NCBI RefSeq assembly: GCF_003363265.1
Contig: NZ_QRBF01000002.1
Location: 307,741-371,740, forward strand
DNA: 64,000 nucleotides
Origin: Dyella psychrodurans
GTDB lineage: Bacteria; Pseudomonadota; Gammaproteobacteria; Xanthomonadales; Rhodanobacteraceae
Reading direction: 5' to 3'
Shown here: positions 8,725 to 18,396 of the stretch, one piece after another
Layout: each line of letters opens with the position of its first letter
How positions within the stretch are numbered: position 1 is the first letter of the stretch
Made by a program: the position numbers and the translations under genes
Notes under the pieces: generated by a model
The model's database searches: none
Seen by the model: the letters and a program-made list of their open reading frames with translations, nothing else
Told to the model about the DNA's origin: nothing

Positions 8725-11700
8725 TCAGCGTCCTAGCAGTGCGATTTCTGCCAATGCCGTCGGCGCTTCGTTATCGAAGCGGAACCGGTAGTAACGGTGC
8801 TGCCCAGGGTTGCCGATATCGAAAGCCCGAGTCTGGCGTGCCCAAGGGAATCGCTCGTTCTTGCGCGTTTCCAGCACCGTCCAGTGTTGCCCATCGTCGG
8901 AGGCTTCCAGCGTCCAGTCGGAAGGCGCCTGTGCTTGCGTGGCCGAGGTCAACGTATACATCGCCACGGTGCGCGGTTGCAGGAATTGCCAACTCACAAT
9001 GGACTGCGCGCGTGGCAATGGCGCTTCGGTGTCGCTGCTGTGATCGAACAGCGCGTTGAGATTGGAAATCTCGGGTTCGCTGCGGGGCGTCCCCTGTCCA
9101 GGGCCAACCAGGTCGTGCATGGGCGAGGGCGCGCCTGTGGTGGACAGCGAGGGTGGCAACGCCTGTTCGTCGCTTCCCCAGCGGGATGGCTTCGGTCCCA
9201 TGGTGAAATCCAGCGTCGCTCCCTCCGCAAGCAACGCATGCGGCAAGGTGAGCTTGTTCCACGGCTGGCCATTGACGCGCAGGCTTTGGACGTAACGATT
9301 GGTATCGCTGACCTCGAGCGCGTTGATCACGATGTGCTTGCCGTTTTCCAGCGCGATATCCATATGCGGAAAATACGGCGCGCCGATCACGTATTCCGGC
9401 GTACCCATGCGCAGCGGATAGAAACCCGCGGCACTGAAGAGCCACCAGCCCGACATCTCGCCGTTGTCTTCATCGCCCAAATACCCCTGGCCAATCTCGC
9501 TGCCCAGGTAGAGACGCGAGAGCACATCGCGCACCTTGTCTTGCGCCTTCCACGGTTCACCCGCGTAGTCGTACATGTAGATGATGTGATGCGACGGCTG
9601 ATTGCTGTGGCCGTACTGGCCCATGCGTACCGCCTGCGCTTCGCGCATCTCGTGGATCGGTTCGCCGTAGCCGCCGACGTGGTAGATGCCGGGCGTCGCG
9701 AAAAACTGATCCAGTTTGGCGGCCAACTCGGCGCGTCCGCCGTACAGGGCGGCCAGTCCGGCGCCATCCTGTGGTGCGTGGAACGCCATGTTCCATCCAT
9801 CGGTTTCGGTGTAATCGTCGCCCCAACGGAGCGGATCGAAATTCTGTTTGGTATAGCGCCACTGTCCGCTCGCATCGCGACCGACGAAGAAGCCGATGCC
9901 GGGATTGAACAGGTTGACGTAATCCAGCGCGCGATCGAGGAAGTAGTGGGCGTCGACGGCGTATTGCGCGTTGTACGGATCGCTTGCGTCGTGTTGTTTG
10001 GCCAGCGCCTCGGCGAGGTTGCCGATGGCGAAGTCGGCAATATAGCCGTCCATCGACCAGGAAAATCCTTCCTTGATGCCGGTGTCGGTGTAGCCGTTGA
10101 AGATCGAACGTTGCAGACCTTTGCGTCCCGTGCCGGCCAGAGGGCTGACGACGGTCGCGTCCTTGAGCGCCGCCTGATAGAACGAACTCACATCGAAGTT
10201 ATGCACGCCTTTCAGCCACGCATCGGCGAAGGCCACATCGGCGCTGGTACCGACCATCAGATCGGCATAGCCGGGCGACGACCAGCGTGCGATCCAGCCG
10301 CTGTCGCGGTATTCCTGCACGAAACCATCGATCATCGTGCCCGCTTGCTGCGGCATCAGCAGCGTGTAGAGCGGCCATGCCGTGCGATAGGTATCCCAGA
10401 AGCCGTTGTTGACGAACACCTTGCCGTTCACGATGCGCGCGCCGGTGTGCGTGGGCGTATCGGTGCCGACTTCGGGCGAGAACGGACTGGCATATTGATA
10501 CACCGGCTTGTCGACCGTGCCGGTGTTTTCATAGGCCGAGTTGGGATACATCAGCAATCGGTACAGGTTGGAGTACAGCGTGACTCGTTCGTCGCGGCTG
10601 GCGCCTTGCACTTTCACGATGCTGAGCTGTTTGTCCCAGATCTGTTGCGCTTTGTCGCGCACGTCGTCGAAGCTGTCGTGCGCACCGATTTCCATGGCGA
10701 GATTGCGCTTGGCCTGATCCAGGCTGATCAGCGACGTCGCCATGCGCACGTTCACCGTTCTGTTCTTGGACGTGTCGAAGCCGAACCACGCCGTGACATG
10801 ATCGCGGCCCTCGCCCGTCAAGCGGCCGCTCTCGCTGACGGCTTGATCGACGGTGGCATAGAAGAACAGCCGCGTCGCACCGGTCGATAATCTGCTCTTT
10901 ACGTCGGAATACCCGCTGAAGCTGCGGTGCGCAGGATCAAGCGTGATGCTTCCCTCATCCGTGCGATTGTCGAACACCAGCTGGCCGCGTTTGCCGGGGA
11001 ACGTGAAGCGAAGCGCGGCGGCGTGATCGGTGGGTGTCATCTCGCCGACGATGCCGTTGTCGAACGTCACCTTGTAGTAGTGCGCGTGCGCGATTTCGTT
11101 GGCGTGGCTGAAGCTCAGCGCCCGTGCGGCGCGATTGGCACTGGGCGCGCCGCTGGCGACGGCGGCGGGCATCAGCTGGAAGGTCTGCCGATCGCCCATC
11201 CACGGACTGGGTTCGTGCGAGAGCGAAAAGGCTTCGATGCGCGGTCGGTTGTTCGCATCGTTGCGCTCTTGGTATTGGTACATCCAGTCCGAGCTTGCAT
11301 CGGTCACCGGTGCCCAGAAATTGAAGCCGTGCGGCAACGTTACAGCGGGAACGTTGTTGCCGCGCGAGAATACGTAGCCGGAGTTTGTGCCGCGCAGCGT
11401 ATAGACATCATCGCTGGGATGTTGGTCCGAAGTCTGTTGGGGCGCAGGGCCGATGCGCAGATCGTCGAGAAAGCCCTCGAAGTGTGCCCCAGGGCCGTTG
11501 TGCTCAAGCACGATATGCCGAATGCGGCGGCCGTTGGCAACGTGCCCGATGTCGACCGACAGCTTGTTCCATTGATTGACGTAGACGGTGCGGCTGGCAC
11601 CGAGCGCGTTCGCATTGGCGGGAATGCGATGCTGGTCTCGCGCATCCGTGGCGGAAAGGCGGCTGCCGTCGTCGAAGACGAGATCGATCGCCACATAGGT

Positions 11701-12084
11701 CGACGGATCGCGCAAATCGTTCGCAACGATGCAGGGGAAGAGCAGGTACGAAAGCTGCGTATCGGCCTGGACGGGTATATCCACATCAAAGACCGCGGCT
11801 CCCTGCTTGCCGCCCGCGTCGCCGTGATAGTGCAGCGAGTGCAGACCGCTGAAGCCGACGCCGGGTTTGGCGGTATACGCATCGGCCGCCGAGGGGCCGC
11901 CGCCAACCTCGATGGCGAATGCGTCGCCGGCGTGGCTGGCGATCGGCGCGGGTTCGCCGGCTTCGAAAGAGCGATAGAACGTGTCGTTCTGATCCGCGCA
12001 GACCAGTGTCGTGAACAGGGCGAGTGCCGCGAAGATGAAGTTTTGGCGAAAAAGCCGTTTCGTGTTGCCTGGTGCCTTGTGCAT
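8725..12084 (-). CDS. secreted GH92 family alpha-mannosidase with C-terminal discoidin-like domain
   Basis: The 1119-residue protein starts with a signal peptide (hydrophobic FIFAALALFTTLVCA). A beta-sandwich-like region occupies about residues 35-210. The GH92 core follows, with EVGTDTPTHTGARIVNG, FWDTYRTAWPLYTLL, GHSNQPSHHI and the family signature GDEDNGEMSGWW. The last 110 residues (SIVSWQFLQPRTVAMYTLTS onward) look like an F5/8 type C carbohydrate-binding domain. GH92 enzymes are calcium-dependent exo-alpha-mannosidases acting on N-glycans or mannans. In Xanthomonas they belong to glycan-utilisation loci; here no other glycan genes are adjacent, so the natural substrate is open. Confidence 0.93.
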   Translation of the reverse strand: MHKAPGNTKRLFRQNFIFAALALFTTLVCADQNDTFYRSFEAGEPAPIASHAGDAFAIEVGGGPSAADAYTAKPGVGFSGLHSLHYHGDAGGKQGAAVFDVDIPVQADTQLSYLLFPCIVANDLRDPSTYVAIDLVFDDGSRLSATDARDQHRIPANANALGASRTVYVNQWNKLSVDIGHVANGRRIRHIVLEHNGPGAHFEGFLDDLRIGPAPQQTSDQHPSDDVYTLRGTNSGYVFSRGNNVPAVTLPHGFNFWAPVTDASSDWMYQYQERNDANNRPRIEAFSLSHEPSPWMGDRQTFQLMPAAVASGAPSANRAARALSFSHANEIAHAHYYKVTFDNGIVGEMTPTDHAAALRFTFPGKRGQLVFDNRTDEGSITLDPAHRSFSGYSDVKSRLSTGATRLFFYATVDQAVSESGRLTGEGRDHVTAWFGFDTSKNRTVNVRMATSLISLDQAKRNLAMEIGAHDSFDDVRDKAQQIWDKQLSIVKVQGASRDERVTLYSNLYRLLMYPNSAYENTGTVDKPVYQYASPFSPEVGTDTPTHTGARIVNGKVFVNNGFWDTYRTAWPLYTLLMPQQAGTMIDGFVQEYRDSGWIARWSSPGYADLMVGTSADVAFADAWLKGVHNFDVSSFYQAALKDATVVSPLAGTGRKGLQRSIFNGYTDTGIKEGFSWSMDGYIADFAIGNLAEALAKQHDASDPYNAQYAVDAHYFLDRALDYVNLFNPGIGFFVGRDASGQWRYTKQNFDPLRWGDDYTETDGWNMAFHAPQDGAGLAALYGGRAELAAKLDQFFATPGIYHVGGYGEPIHEMREAQAVRMGQYGHSNQPSHHIIYMYDYAGEPWKAQDKVRDVLSRLYLGSEIGQGYLGDEDNGEMSGWWLFSAAGFYPLRMGTPEYVIGAPYFPHMDIALENGKHIVINALEVSDTNRYVQSLRVNGQPWNKLTLPHALLAEGATLDFTMGPKPSRWGSDEQALPPSLSTTGAPSPMHDLVGPGQGTPRSEPEISNLNALFDHSSDTEAPLPRAQSIVSWQFLQPRTVAMYTLTSATQAQAPSDWTLEASDDGQHWTVLETRKNERFPWARQTRAFDIGNPGQHRYYRFRFDNEAPTALAEIALLGR

Positions 12085-12140
12085 CTGTCACCCCTGTCGG
12101 GTCGTGCCGAGTACGACCGGTCGGAACGCGCGGAAATCGG

Positions 12141-12160
12141 GATTTGAATCGATCTAAATC
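12141..12160. promoter_or_regulatory. possible operator: imperfect 20-bp palindrome upstream of the GH92 gene
   Basis: GATTTGAATCGATCTAAATC reads as an imperfect palindrome (16 of 20 positions symmetric), centred on ATCGAT, about 57 bp upstream of the GH92 start. Size and symmetry suit a LacI-type repressor site. There is no regulator gene nearby to support a specific name. Confidence 0.3.
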
Positions 12161-12300
12161 ACGAGTGTCAAACCGCAGCGCAGCATGCCATTTCTTGCGC
12201 TTCGTGGCCGGTCGGGGTATGTCGATATCGGTGCGGCTCGTTCGACGTTAGGTAGGGAGAGGCGGCCGCTCGCCATGTTGCAACCCATGCAGGAGAGATA

Positions 12301-13767
12301 ATGACAACCGCTTCCACCGGGCAGGCCCCTCACGTTGCCATGCACCCGGATCGCCGATGGCTGGCCTTGATCGTGCTGTGCCTGGGCGTGCTGATGATCG
12401 TGCTGGATACCACCATCGTTAACGTCGCGCTTCCGTCGATCAAGACGGATCTGCACTTCGGCGACACGGCGCTGGCCTGGGTGGTCAATGCGTACATGCT
12501 CACTTATGGCGGTTTTCTGTTGCTGGGCGGCAGGCTGGGCGACCTTTACGGACATCGTCGCTTGTTCCTGATCGGCATCGCGTTGTTTACGTTGACGTCG
12601 CTCGCGTGCGGCTTGTCCACGACGCAGTTGGCGCTGGTGGTGGCGCGTAGCGTTCAGGGGTTGGGCGGCGCCGTTGTGACGGCCGTGGCCTTGTCGCTGA
12701 TCATGGATCTGTTCACCGAGCCTGCGGATCGCGCCAAGGCGATGGGCGTTTACGGCTTCGTATGCGCGGGAGGCGGCAGCCTCGGCGCGATGCTCGGCGG
12801 CTTGCTCACCAGCACGTTGAGTTGGCATTGGGTGTTTCTGGTGAATCTGCCGATCGGCGCGGCGGTGATGGTGATGTCGTTGCGTCTGTTGCCGGCGGCA
12901 CCCGGCACCGCGGCTTCGCGTCACCTGGATGTATTCGGCGCGTTCACCGTGACGGCTGCATTGATGCTGGCGGTGTACGCCATCGTCAATGGCAGCCAGA
13001 GCGGGTGGTTGTCGACGCGCACGCTGAGCGAACTGGCGATAGCGCTTGCGTTGCTGCTTACGTTTTTCTGGATCGAAACGCGCGTGCACGTGCCGTTGAT
13101 GCCTCTGCGGCTGTTCAAGCTGCGCAATCTCGCTGTGTCGAATGTGGTGGGCGTGTTGTGGGCCGCCGCGATGTTCGCCTGGTTCTTCCTGTCGGCGTTG
13201 TACATGCAACTGGTGCTGGGTTACGGGCCGATGGAAGTGGGGCTGGCGTTTCTGCCCGCCAACCTGATCATGGCGGTGTTTTCGCTGGGGCTGTCGGCCA
13301 GGCTGGTGATGCGTTTCGGCATCCGTCGTCCGTTGGCGGCGGGATTGGTGTTGGCGACGTGCGGGCTGCTGCTGTTTTCGCGTGCGCCGGTGTCGGGGCA
13401 TTTTCTTCCCGACATTCTGCCTGGCATGGTGTTGCTGGGGCTCGGCGCGGGTATCGCTTTCAATCCCGTATTGCTGGCGGCGATGAGCGACGTGGGGCCT
13501 TCCGAGTCGGGACTGGCCTCAGGCGTGGTCAACACCGCTTTCATGATGGGCGGCTCGCTCGGGCTTGCGGTGCTCGCCAGTCTCGCCGCGGCACGCACGC
13601 AGGCGTTGCAACTGGCGGGTGGCACGCAAAGTTTCGCGCTGGCGGGTGGTTATCAATCGGCGTTTCTGGCCGGTGCCTGCTTCGCTGCACTCGCTGCCTT
13701 GCTCGGGGCGGTGCTTCTGCGCACCAGGCATGAAGGTGTTGGCGAGCAGGTTGTGGCCGTGGAGTGA
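12301..13767 (+). CDS. MFS drug exporter, DHA2 (EmrB/QacA, 14-TMS) family
   Basis: The 488-residue protein is almost entirely membrane segments. It shows the DHA2 hallmark LDTTIVNVALPSI in the first transmembrane segment, GGRLGDLYGHRR in the loop after the second, and about 14 predicted spans. It should export hydrophobic or cationic compounds using the proton gradient. AGGAGA precedes the ATG. No membrane-fusion partner (EmrA type) or regulator is adjacent. The specific substrate cannot be read from the sequence. Confidence 0.9.
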   Translation: MTTASTGQAPHVAMHPDRRWLALIVLCLGVLMIVLDTTIVNVALPSIKTDLHFGDTALAWVVNAYMLTYGGFLLLGGRLGDLYGHRRLFLIGIALFTLTSLACGLSTTQLALVVARSVQGLGGAVVTAVALSLIMDLFTEPADRAKAMGVYGFVCAGGGSLGAMLGGLLTSTLSWHWVFLVNLPIGAAVMVMSLRLLPAAPGTAASRHLDVFGAFTVTAALMLAVYAIVNGSQSGWLSTRTLSELAIALALLLTFFWIETRVHVPLMPLRLFKLRNLAVSNVVGVLWAAAMFAWFFLSALYMQLVLGYGPMEVGLAFLPANLIMAVFSLGLSARLVMRFGIRRPLAAGLVLATCGLLLFSRAPVSGHFLPDILPGMVLLGLGAGIAFNPVLLAAMSDVGPSESGLASGVVNTAFMMGGSLGLAVLASLAAARTQALQLAGGTQSFALAGGYQSAFLAGACFAALAALLGAVLLRTRHEGVGEQVVAVE

Positions 13768-13814
13768 TCGGTACGCATTATTCGGCGTTGGCATCAATCG
13801 GAACGGAGGCAAGC

Positions 13815-14588
13815 ATGAGTCACGAAGTGGTTTCGCGCGAAGCATGGCTGGAGGCGCGCCGCGCCCTGATGATCAAGGAAAGAGAACACATGCGTCTCGG
13901 CGATCAGTTGAATGCCGAACGGCGCGCGCTGCCCTGGGTGAAGGTCGACAAGCACTACGAATTCGATGCTCCGTCGGGAAAGCGGACGCTCTCGGACCTT
14001 TTCGATGGGCGAAGCCAACTGTTCGTCAAGCATTACATGCTGGGTCCGGGGCAGCAGCACCATTGCGTGGGTTGCGCGCTGGAAGTCGATCATCTGGAGG
14101 GCATTCTGGTGCATCTTCAGAACCACGACCTTTCGTACGTGGCCATTGCGCGCGCGCCGATCGAAGAGATTGAAGCGCTGCGTTCGCGCATGGGTTGGCG
14201 TTTTCCGTTTGCCTCCTCGTATCGCAGCGATTTCAATTACGACTTCAACGTGTCGTTCAAGCCGGAGCAAGTTCAGGCGAAAAAGGCTTTCTACAACTTC
14301 CGCGAAACCGATCCCGGACTGGAAGATCTGTCGGGCGACAGCGTTTTCTACAAGAACGAGAAAGGCGAGATTTTTCTCACCTATGCCGCATTCGGTCGCG
14401 GTTGCGAGATGTTCCTGGGAATCTATCCGTTCCTGGATGTCAGCCCGAAGGGGCGGGCGGAGAACGGTCCCTATCATTCGCTGGGCGATTGGGTGCGGCC
14501 GCACGACAAATACGACAGGCATGGCACCGTGGAACCCACCGGGCGCTATCACGAGGAAGGTTGCGGGTGTTCCGCGCACAAGCGGTAA
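13815..14588 (+). CDS. DUF899 family thioredoxin-like protein
   Basis: Starting at the ATG at 13815 (GGAGG at 13805-13809) the product has 257 residues: MSHEVVSREAWLEARRAL is the standard N-terminus of DUF899 proteins. An upstream start at 13764 has no such site. The family has a thioredoxin-like fold; here GPGQQHHCVGCALEVD (around residues 77-92) holds the two cysteines. The C-terminus ends in HEEGCGCSAHKR. Function is not established for the family. It follows the MFS gene by 47 bp in the same direction. Confidence 0.88.
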   Translation: MSHEVVSREAWLEARRALMIKEREHMRLGDQLNAERRALPWVKVDKHYEFDAPSGKRTLSDLFDGRSQLFVKHYMLGPGQQHHCVGCALEVDHLEGILVHLQNHDLSYVAIARAPIEEIEALRSRMGWRFPFASSYRSDFNYDFNVSFKPEQVQAKKAFYNFRETDPGLEDLSGDSVFYKNEKGEIFLTYAAFGRGCEMFLGIYPFLDVSPKGRAENGPYHSLGDWVRPHDKYDRHGTVEPTGRYHEEGCGCSAHKR

Positions 14589-14612
14589 CGCAGCGCCTTT
14601 GCTTTCAGCGCG

Positions 14613-17600
14613 TCATTTCTCGATGCGGTAGTTGAGGCTGGCGCGATTGAAGTCGGTAGCGTTCTGCGCTTCGAAATTCCAGCGTCTGCTGAGGCGATAG
14701 CGTAGCGTGATGACCTGTCCCGGTTCGAACAATCCCACGCCGTAGCTGAGGTAAAGCCGAGGCGAGAGATATTTGCCGACCGTGAAGGCAGAGTTGCCGC
14801 CCAAAGCATCGCTGCTGGAAACGCCGATATCGCTGATACCGAGTTTGCCGCCCACGCTCTTGGCCAGGAAATTGCCGGTGGCCGAGCCAAGCGCCTGCGC
14901 GGCGGTATTGACCATGTTTCCTTCGCTGCCTTTCACCTGTGACAAAGGCTTGCCGGTAACGAGATAGGACAGCGCGTCGGATTGCTCCATCGCGGGATTG
15001 GAGAACACCGTCAATATCGGACGTTGCGCCGTGCCCGAAATCATCAGGCCGACCTGCTGGCCTTCATCGATGGTGGCGTTGGGCGTGAGGCTGCGCACGG
15101 CGCGAATATTGAGGCCGGGATTGTCGATGGGCGTGCTGGCGAACAGCAGCTGCCCCCGCTGGATCTGCAGGTTCTGGCCGTAAGCTTTGTAAGTGCCGTT
15201 GACGATGATCTGGCCTTGACCCGTCGTCTCACGACCGGGTCGCTCATTGACCGTTAGTACGCCACTCAAACGTCCATCGAGACCCATGCCGACCAGGTGC
15301 GTGTGCTGGCCAAGATCCACCTTGATCGATGCGTTGATCGGCATCGCATTCGTGCTGGCCGGCTGCTGCGGCTGATCGACGACCACGATATCGGGCGATG
15401 CCTTGTTGACGCCGCTGCCCGGCAGTTTGTCGAGGTTGACGTCGGCGGTGTCCAATCGCACCGAGCCGGTGGCATTGATGCCCTGCGCATCGCGGCGCAC
15501 CAGCACATCCGGCGAAATAGCCACTTTGGCCGCAGGAATATCGACGGCGGTGAATTGTTGGCCTTTCAGTGTGAGTGTGCTCGGAGTTTGCGCATCGAGG
15601 CCTGCCACGCCCGCGAGGGTGATCGAACCCTTGCCCGATTGCACGCTGCCGTCGATGCGCAGCTCCCGCGTATTGGAAGCGCTGACCGTCACACGGCCCT
15701 GGTTGAGCTTGAGGCCGGCATCGGGAACTTCCGCCGCAAAATCCAGCACGCTGGCCTGACCGGTCACCGTCGGCTCCTGCAATGTGCCGCCGAATCGGAA
15801 ATCGCCATCGAGGCGACCCTTCACGTTCGCGAGCGTGTCGGTAAACAGATCGATGAATGCAAGGTTGTCCAGGTGCAAGCTGAGCTGGCCGGTGAGCGCT
15901 TGCTGCGCGCCGCTGACGCTGGCCTGACCATCGAGGCGACCGGTCCCGTTGATCGTTGTACGTACCGTCACTTGCTGATTGCCTGGCGCGAGCGTCGCAT
16001 TCAGCGCGAGGTTGTTGTAAGTGAGTGCGGGCTGATCGGGATGTTCGCGGTAGACGACACGACCTTGCGGTGAGGTGATCGTAGCGTTGCCTGTGAGATT
16101 CCCTGCGGCGTTGCGATGAATCTTGCCCTGGCCTTCCAGGCTGCCTTCCGCACTGACCGGGATATCGGCATTGCCGAGGGCATCCATGACCAGCGTGAGC
16201 GGCACGGCATGCAACTGATAGCTGGCATCGATGTTTCCGGTTTTGTCCTGCGTGCCGCTGAGGCACAGCAGGGGCTCGCCCGCAGTGAGGCACAGTGAGC
16301 CAAGACTTGCGCTGCCTTGATTCCAGCCAAGTCGAGCGGCTTGCTGCAGACGCCAGCGCGGCAGGCCTTGCAGGTCAAGCGTGAGCGAGGAGAGTGTGCC
16401 GTTCCAATTCGTATCCTTCAACGAGCCGCTCAGCGTGAGTGTTGTGGAGAGCGGCTCGCCTTGCGCCTCGAGCGTGAGCCGGTGCTGCGCGGAGGTGCCC
16501 TGGCCATTCACGCGTATCTGACGGAACGCAAGCCCGCCGAGTTCGGCACCGGATGCTTCGAGATCGAGCTTTCCGCCAAGCGCCGCGACATCGGGAATGT
16601 TGGCTTGTAGCTCAAGCGCTTTGACGGTTTGGCCCTGCCATGCGACAGATTGACCTTGCACGTTTCCGTTGACGGAAAGTTTTGGAAACGCGCCGCGGAC
16701 ATCGAAGCGGCCGCTCAGCTGCCCGCCGGCCTGCGGCAGCCAATCGCCCAATGACGCGATAGCCAAGGTGACATCGGCGTCGTTGCGATTGCCCGGGCGC
16801 GCGAGAAGCTTCACGGTGCTGTTGCCGGAAGCGAGTTCCAGCGTGCCATCCACCACGTTGTTCGGCGCGAGATGCAGGCGGCCATTGCCGTGCAGGCGTC
16901 GCTGCCGCAGCGTGCCGTCGAGCTTGCGCAGATCGAGCGTGACGTTCGGGCTGTTCTTGGTCAGCGTGCCTTGCGTCGCGAAGTCGGCATCCAGCAGGCC
17001 TTGCCACTCGGCAAACAATTGTCCGGGGTCGAACTTGTTGGCCGTTGCCTGGAATTGCCAGCCGAAATACGGTTGCAGCATCAGCGTGCCGCTCGCCGCG
17101 AGTTGTCCTTGCGGTTGCAGCAGGTTGAGCGTGTGCAACTGGATCTGTTGCGGCGTGCCGTCGAGATTCAACGCAAGCTTGGCTGGCTTGCCCGGCGGAC
17201 CGATGGTGACATCGCCTTCGGCGTGATAGCGATCGGTACTTCCCTTCGCGGCAAGGCGACCCTGACTGTCCAGCGTTTGACCCACGAGGCTCGCGGGCAA
17301 TTCGAGGTTTTTCCAGCCGATGTCGAGGTCCGCGCTAACGGGATGGGCATCCAGTTGCACGGTTCCCGTGGCGTTGACCACGCCTTTGATCTGTGGCGAC
17401 GCAAGCTGCAGCTGCTGCAGGGAGAGTGTCTTGAAGTCCTTGTCGAATTGCGCCTGCAGCGGTTGCAGCAGCAGGTGATAGTCGTTGAGATCCAGTTCGC
17501 CCGAAAGGTCGCCGCCATAAGCATCGCCGCTGCCCTGCAGATTTGCGGCAAGGCTGGTGAGCGAACTGCCGCCGAGCAGTGGCTTCGGATTGAACGCTGG

Positions 17601-18389
17601 TACATCGAGCTTGCCGGTCCACGCATTGTTCTTGCGCTGGTCGATGGTCAGCTGCAACTGCGCCAGCATCGGTTCCGTCAGCGACAACTGGAGCTGTGCC
17701 TTGCGTCCGTTGCCTTGCGCAGTGATGTTGCCGGCATAGTCGACGCCGCCGATCTTCCACGCGATATCGGCGCGTCCCTTGCCGCGATAACGTCGGCCGA
17801 TGCCGAGCTGCCCATCCAGATTTGCATGTCCCTCCGGTGCGCGCAGCGCCAGTCGATCGATGTCGATGCCGTCGTTGGTCCAGCGGCCGGCGAGGTCGAG
17901 CTGATAGGAGGCAAACACCGGCTGATGATCTTGCGTGATCGTCACTGGTCCGACATGCACGCCGTCGAGCACCAGCGCCAACGGCGGCTTCAGCGAAAGT
18001 CCACTCGATGACGACGAACCTTGCGATTTAGGCAGCGCGACATCGACGCGATCCGCGCGAAGATCGGTGACATGCAGGCGTTTGTAGAGCAGGGTGGCGA
18101 CGTGCCAGTCCAGATGCAGGCCGGCGATGTCGACGTCGGTGCCTTCGCCATCGCTGTAGCGCAAGACACCGATATCCAGCGGGCCTATCAATCGTCCTTC
18201 CGCCTGCTGTACCTGCAACGCGCCGTGCGTGAAATCCTGGGCGCGCGCCAATGCGAAGCGCAAGCCTGCGCCGGTGCACAGCAACCAGGCAACGCTGCCA
18301 GCGATCACTAGGAATACCGCCAGCAGCACCAGGCCGATGGCGCGCAGCCAGCGAGGGCGTCGAGAGGCGGGTGCGGGTGTGCTGTTCAC
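14613..18389 (-). CDS. tamB: translocation and assembly module protein TamB
   Basis: The 1258-residue protein has one N-terminal membrane helix (WLRAIGLVLLAVFLVIAGSVAWLL), then long beta-rich AsmA/TamB-like repeats and a C-terminal DUF490 domain ending in the beta-signal-like NRASLNYRIEK. TamB spans the periplasm, anchored in the inner membrane, and works with TamA in outer-membrane protein assembly or in phospholipid transport between membranes. It begins 7 bp after tamA and is cotranscribed with it. The length is close to that of E. coli TamB (1259). Confidence 0.93.
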   Translation of the reverse strand: MNSTPAPASRRPRWLRAIGLVLLAVFLVIAGSVAWLLCTGAGLRFALARAQDFTHGALQVQQAEGRLIGPLDIGVLRYSDGEGTDVDIAGLHLDWHVATLLYKRLHVTDLRADRVDVALPKSQGSSSSSGLSLKPPLALVLDGVHVGPVTITQDHQPVFASYQLDLAGRWTNDGIDIDRLALRAPEGHANLDGQLGIGRRYRGKGRADIAWKIGGVDYAGNITAQGNGRKAQLQLSLTEPMLAQLQLTIDQRKNNAWTGKLDVPAFNPKPLLGGSSLTSLAANLQGSGDAYGGDLSGELDLNDYHLLLQPLQAQFDKDFKTLSLQQLQLASPQIKGVVNATGTVQLDAHPVSADLDIGWKNLELPASLVGQTLDSQGRLAAKGSTDRYHAEGDVTIGPPGKPAKLALNLDGTPQQIQLHTLNLLQPQGQLAASGTLMLQPYFGWQFQATANKFDPGQLFAEWQGLLDADFATQGTLTKNSPNVTLDLRKLDGTLRQRRLHGNGRLHLAPNNVVDGTLELASGNSTVKLLARPGNRNDADVTLAIASLGDWLPQAGGQLSGRFDVRGAFPKLSVNGNVQGQSVAWQGQTVKALELQANIPDVAALGGKLDLEASGAELGGLAFRQIRVNGQGTSAQHRLTLEAQGEPLSTTLTLSGSLKDTNWNGTLSSLTLDLQGLPRWRLQQAARLGWNQGSASLGSLCLTAGEPLLCLSGTQDKTGNIDASYQLHAVPLTLVMDALGNADIPVSAEGSLEGQGKIHRNAAGNLTGNATITSPQGRVVYREHPDQPALTYNNLALNATLAPGNQQVTVRTTINGTGRLDGQASVSGAQQALTGQLSLHLDNLAFIDLFTDTLANVKGRLDGDFRFGGTLQEPTVTGQASVLDFAAEVPDAGLKLNQGRVTVSASNTRELRIDGSVQSGKGSITLAGVAGLDAQTPSTLTLKGQQFTAVDIPAAKVAISPDVLVRRDAQGINATGSVRLDTADVNLDKLPGSGVNKASPDIVVVDQPQQPASTNAMPINASIKVDLGQHTHLVGMGLDGRLSGVLTVNERPGRETTGQGQIIVNGTYKAYGQNLQIQRGQLLFASTPIDNPGLNIRAVRSLTPNATIDEGQQVGLMISGTAQRPILTVFSNPAMEQSDALSYLVTGKPLSQVKGSEGNMVNTAAQALGSATGNFLAKSVGGKLGISDIGVSSSDALGGNSAFTVGKYLSPRLYLSYGVGLFEPGQVITLRYRLSRRWNFEAQNATDFNRASLNYRIEK

Positions 18390-18396
18390 ATATGCC

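Noticed and set aside
8797-12147. Two long plus-strand frames opposite the GH92 gene
   Set aside because: They are shadows of the GH92 gene in GC-rich DNA, without recognisable motifs.
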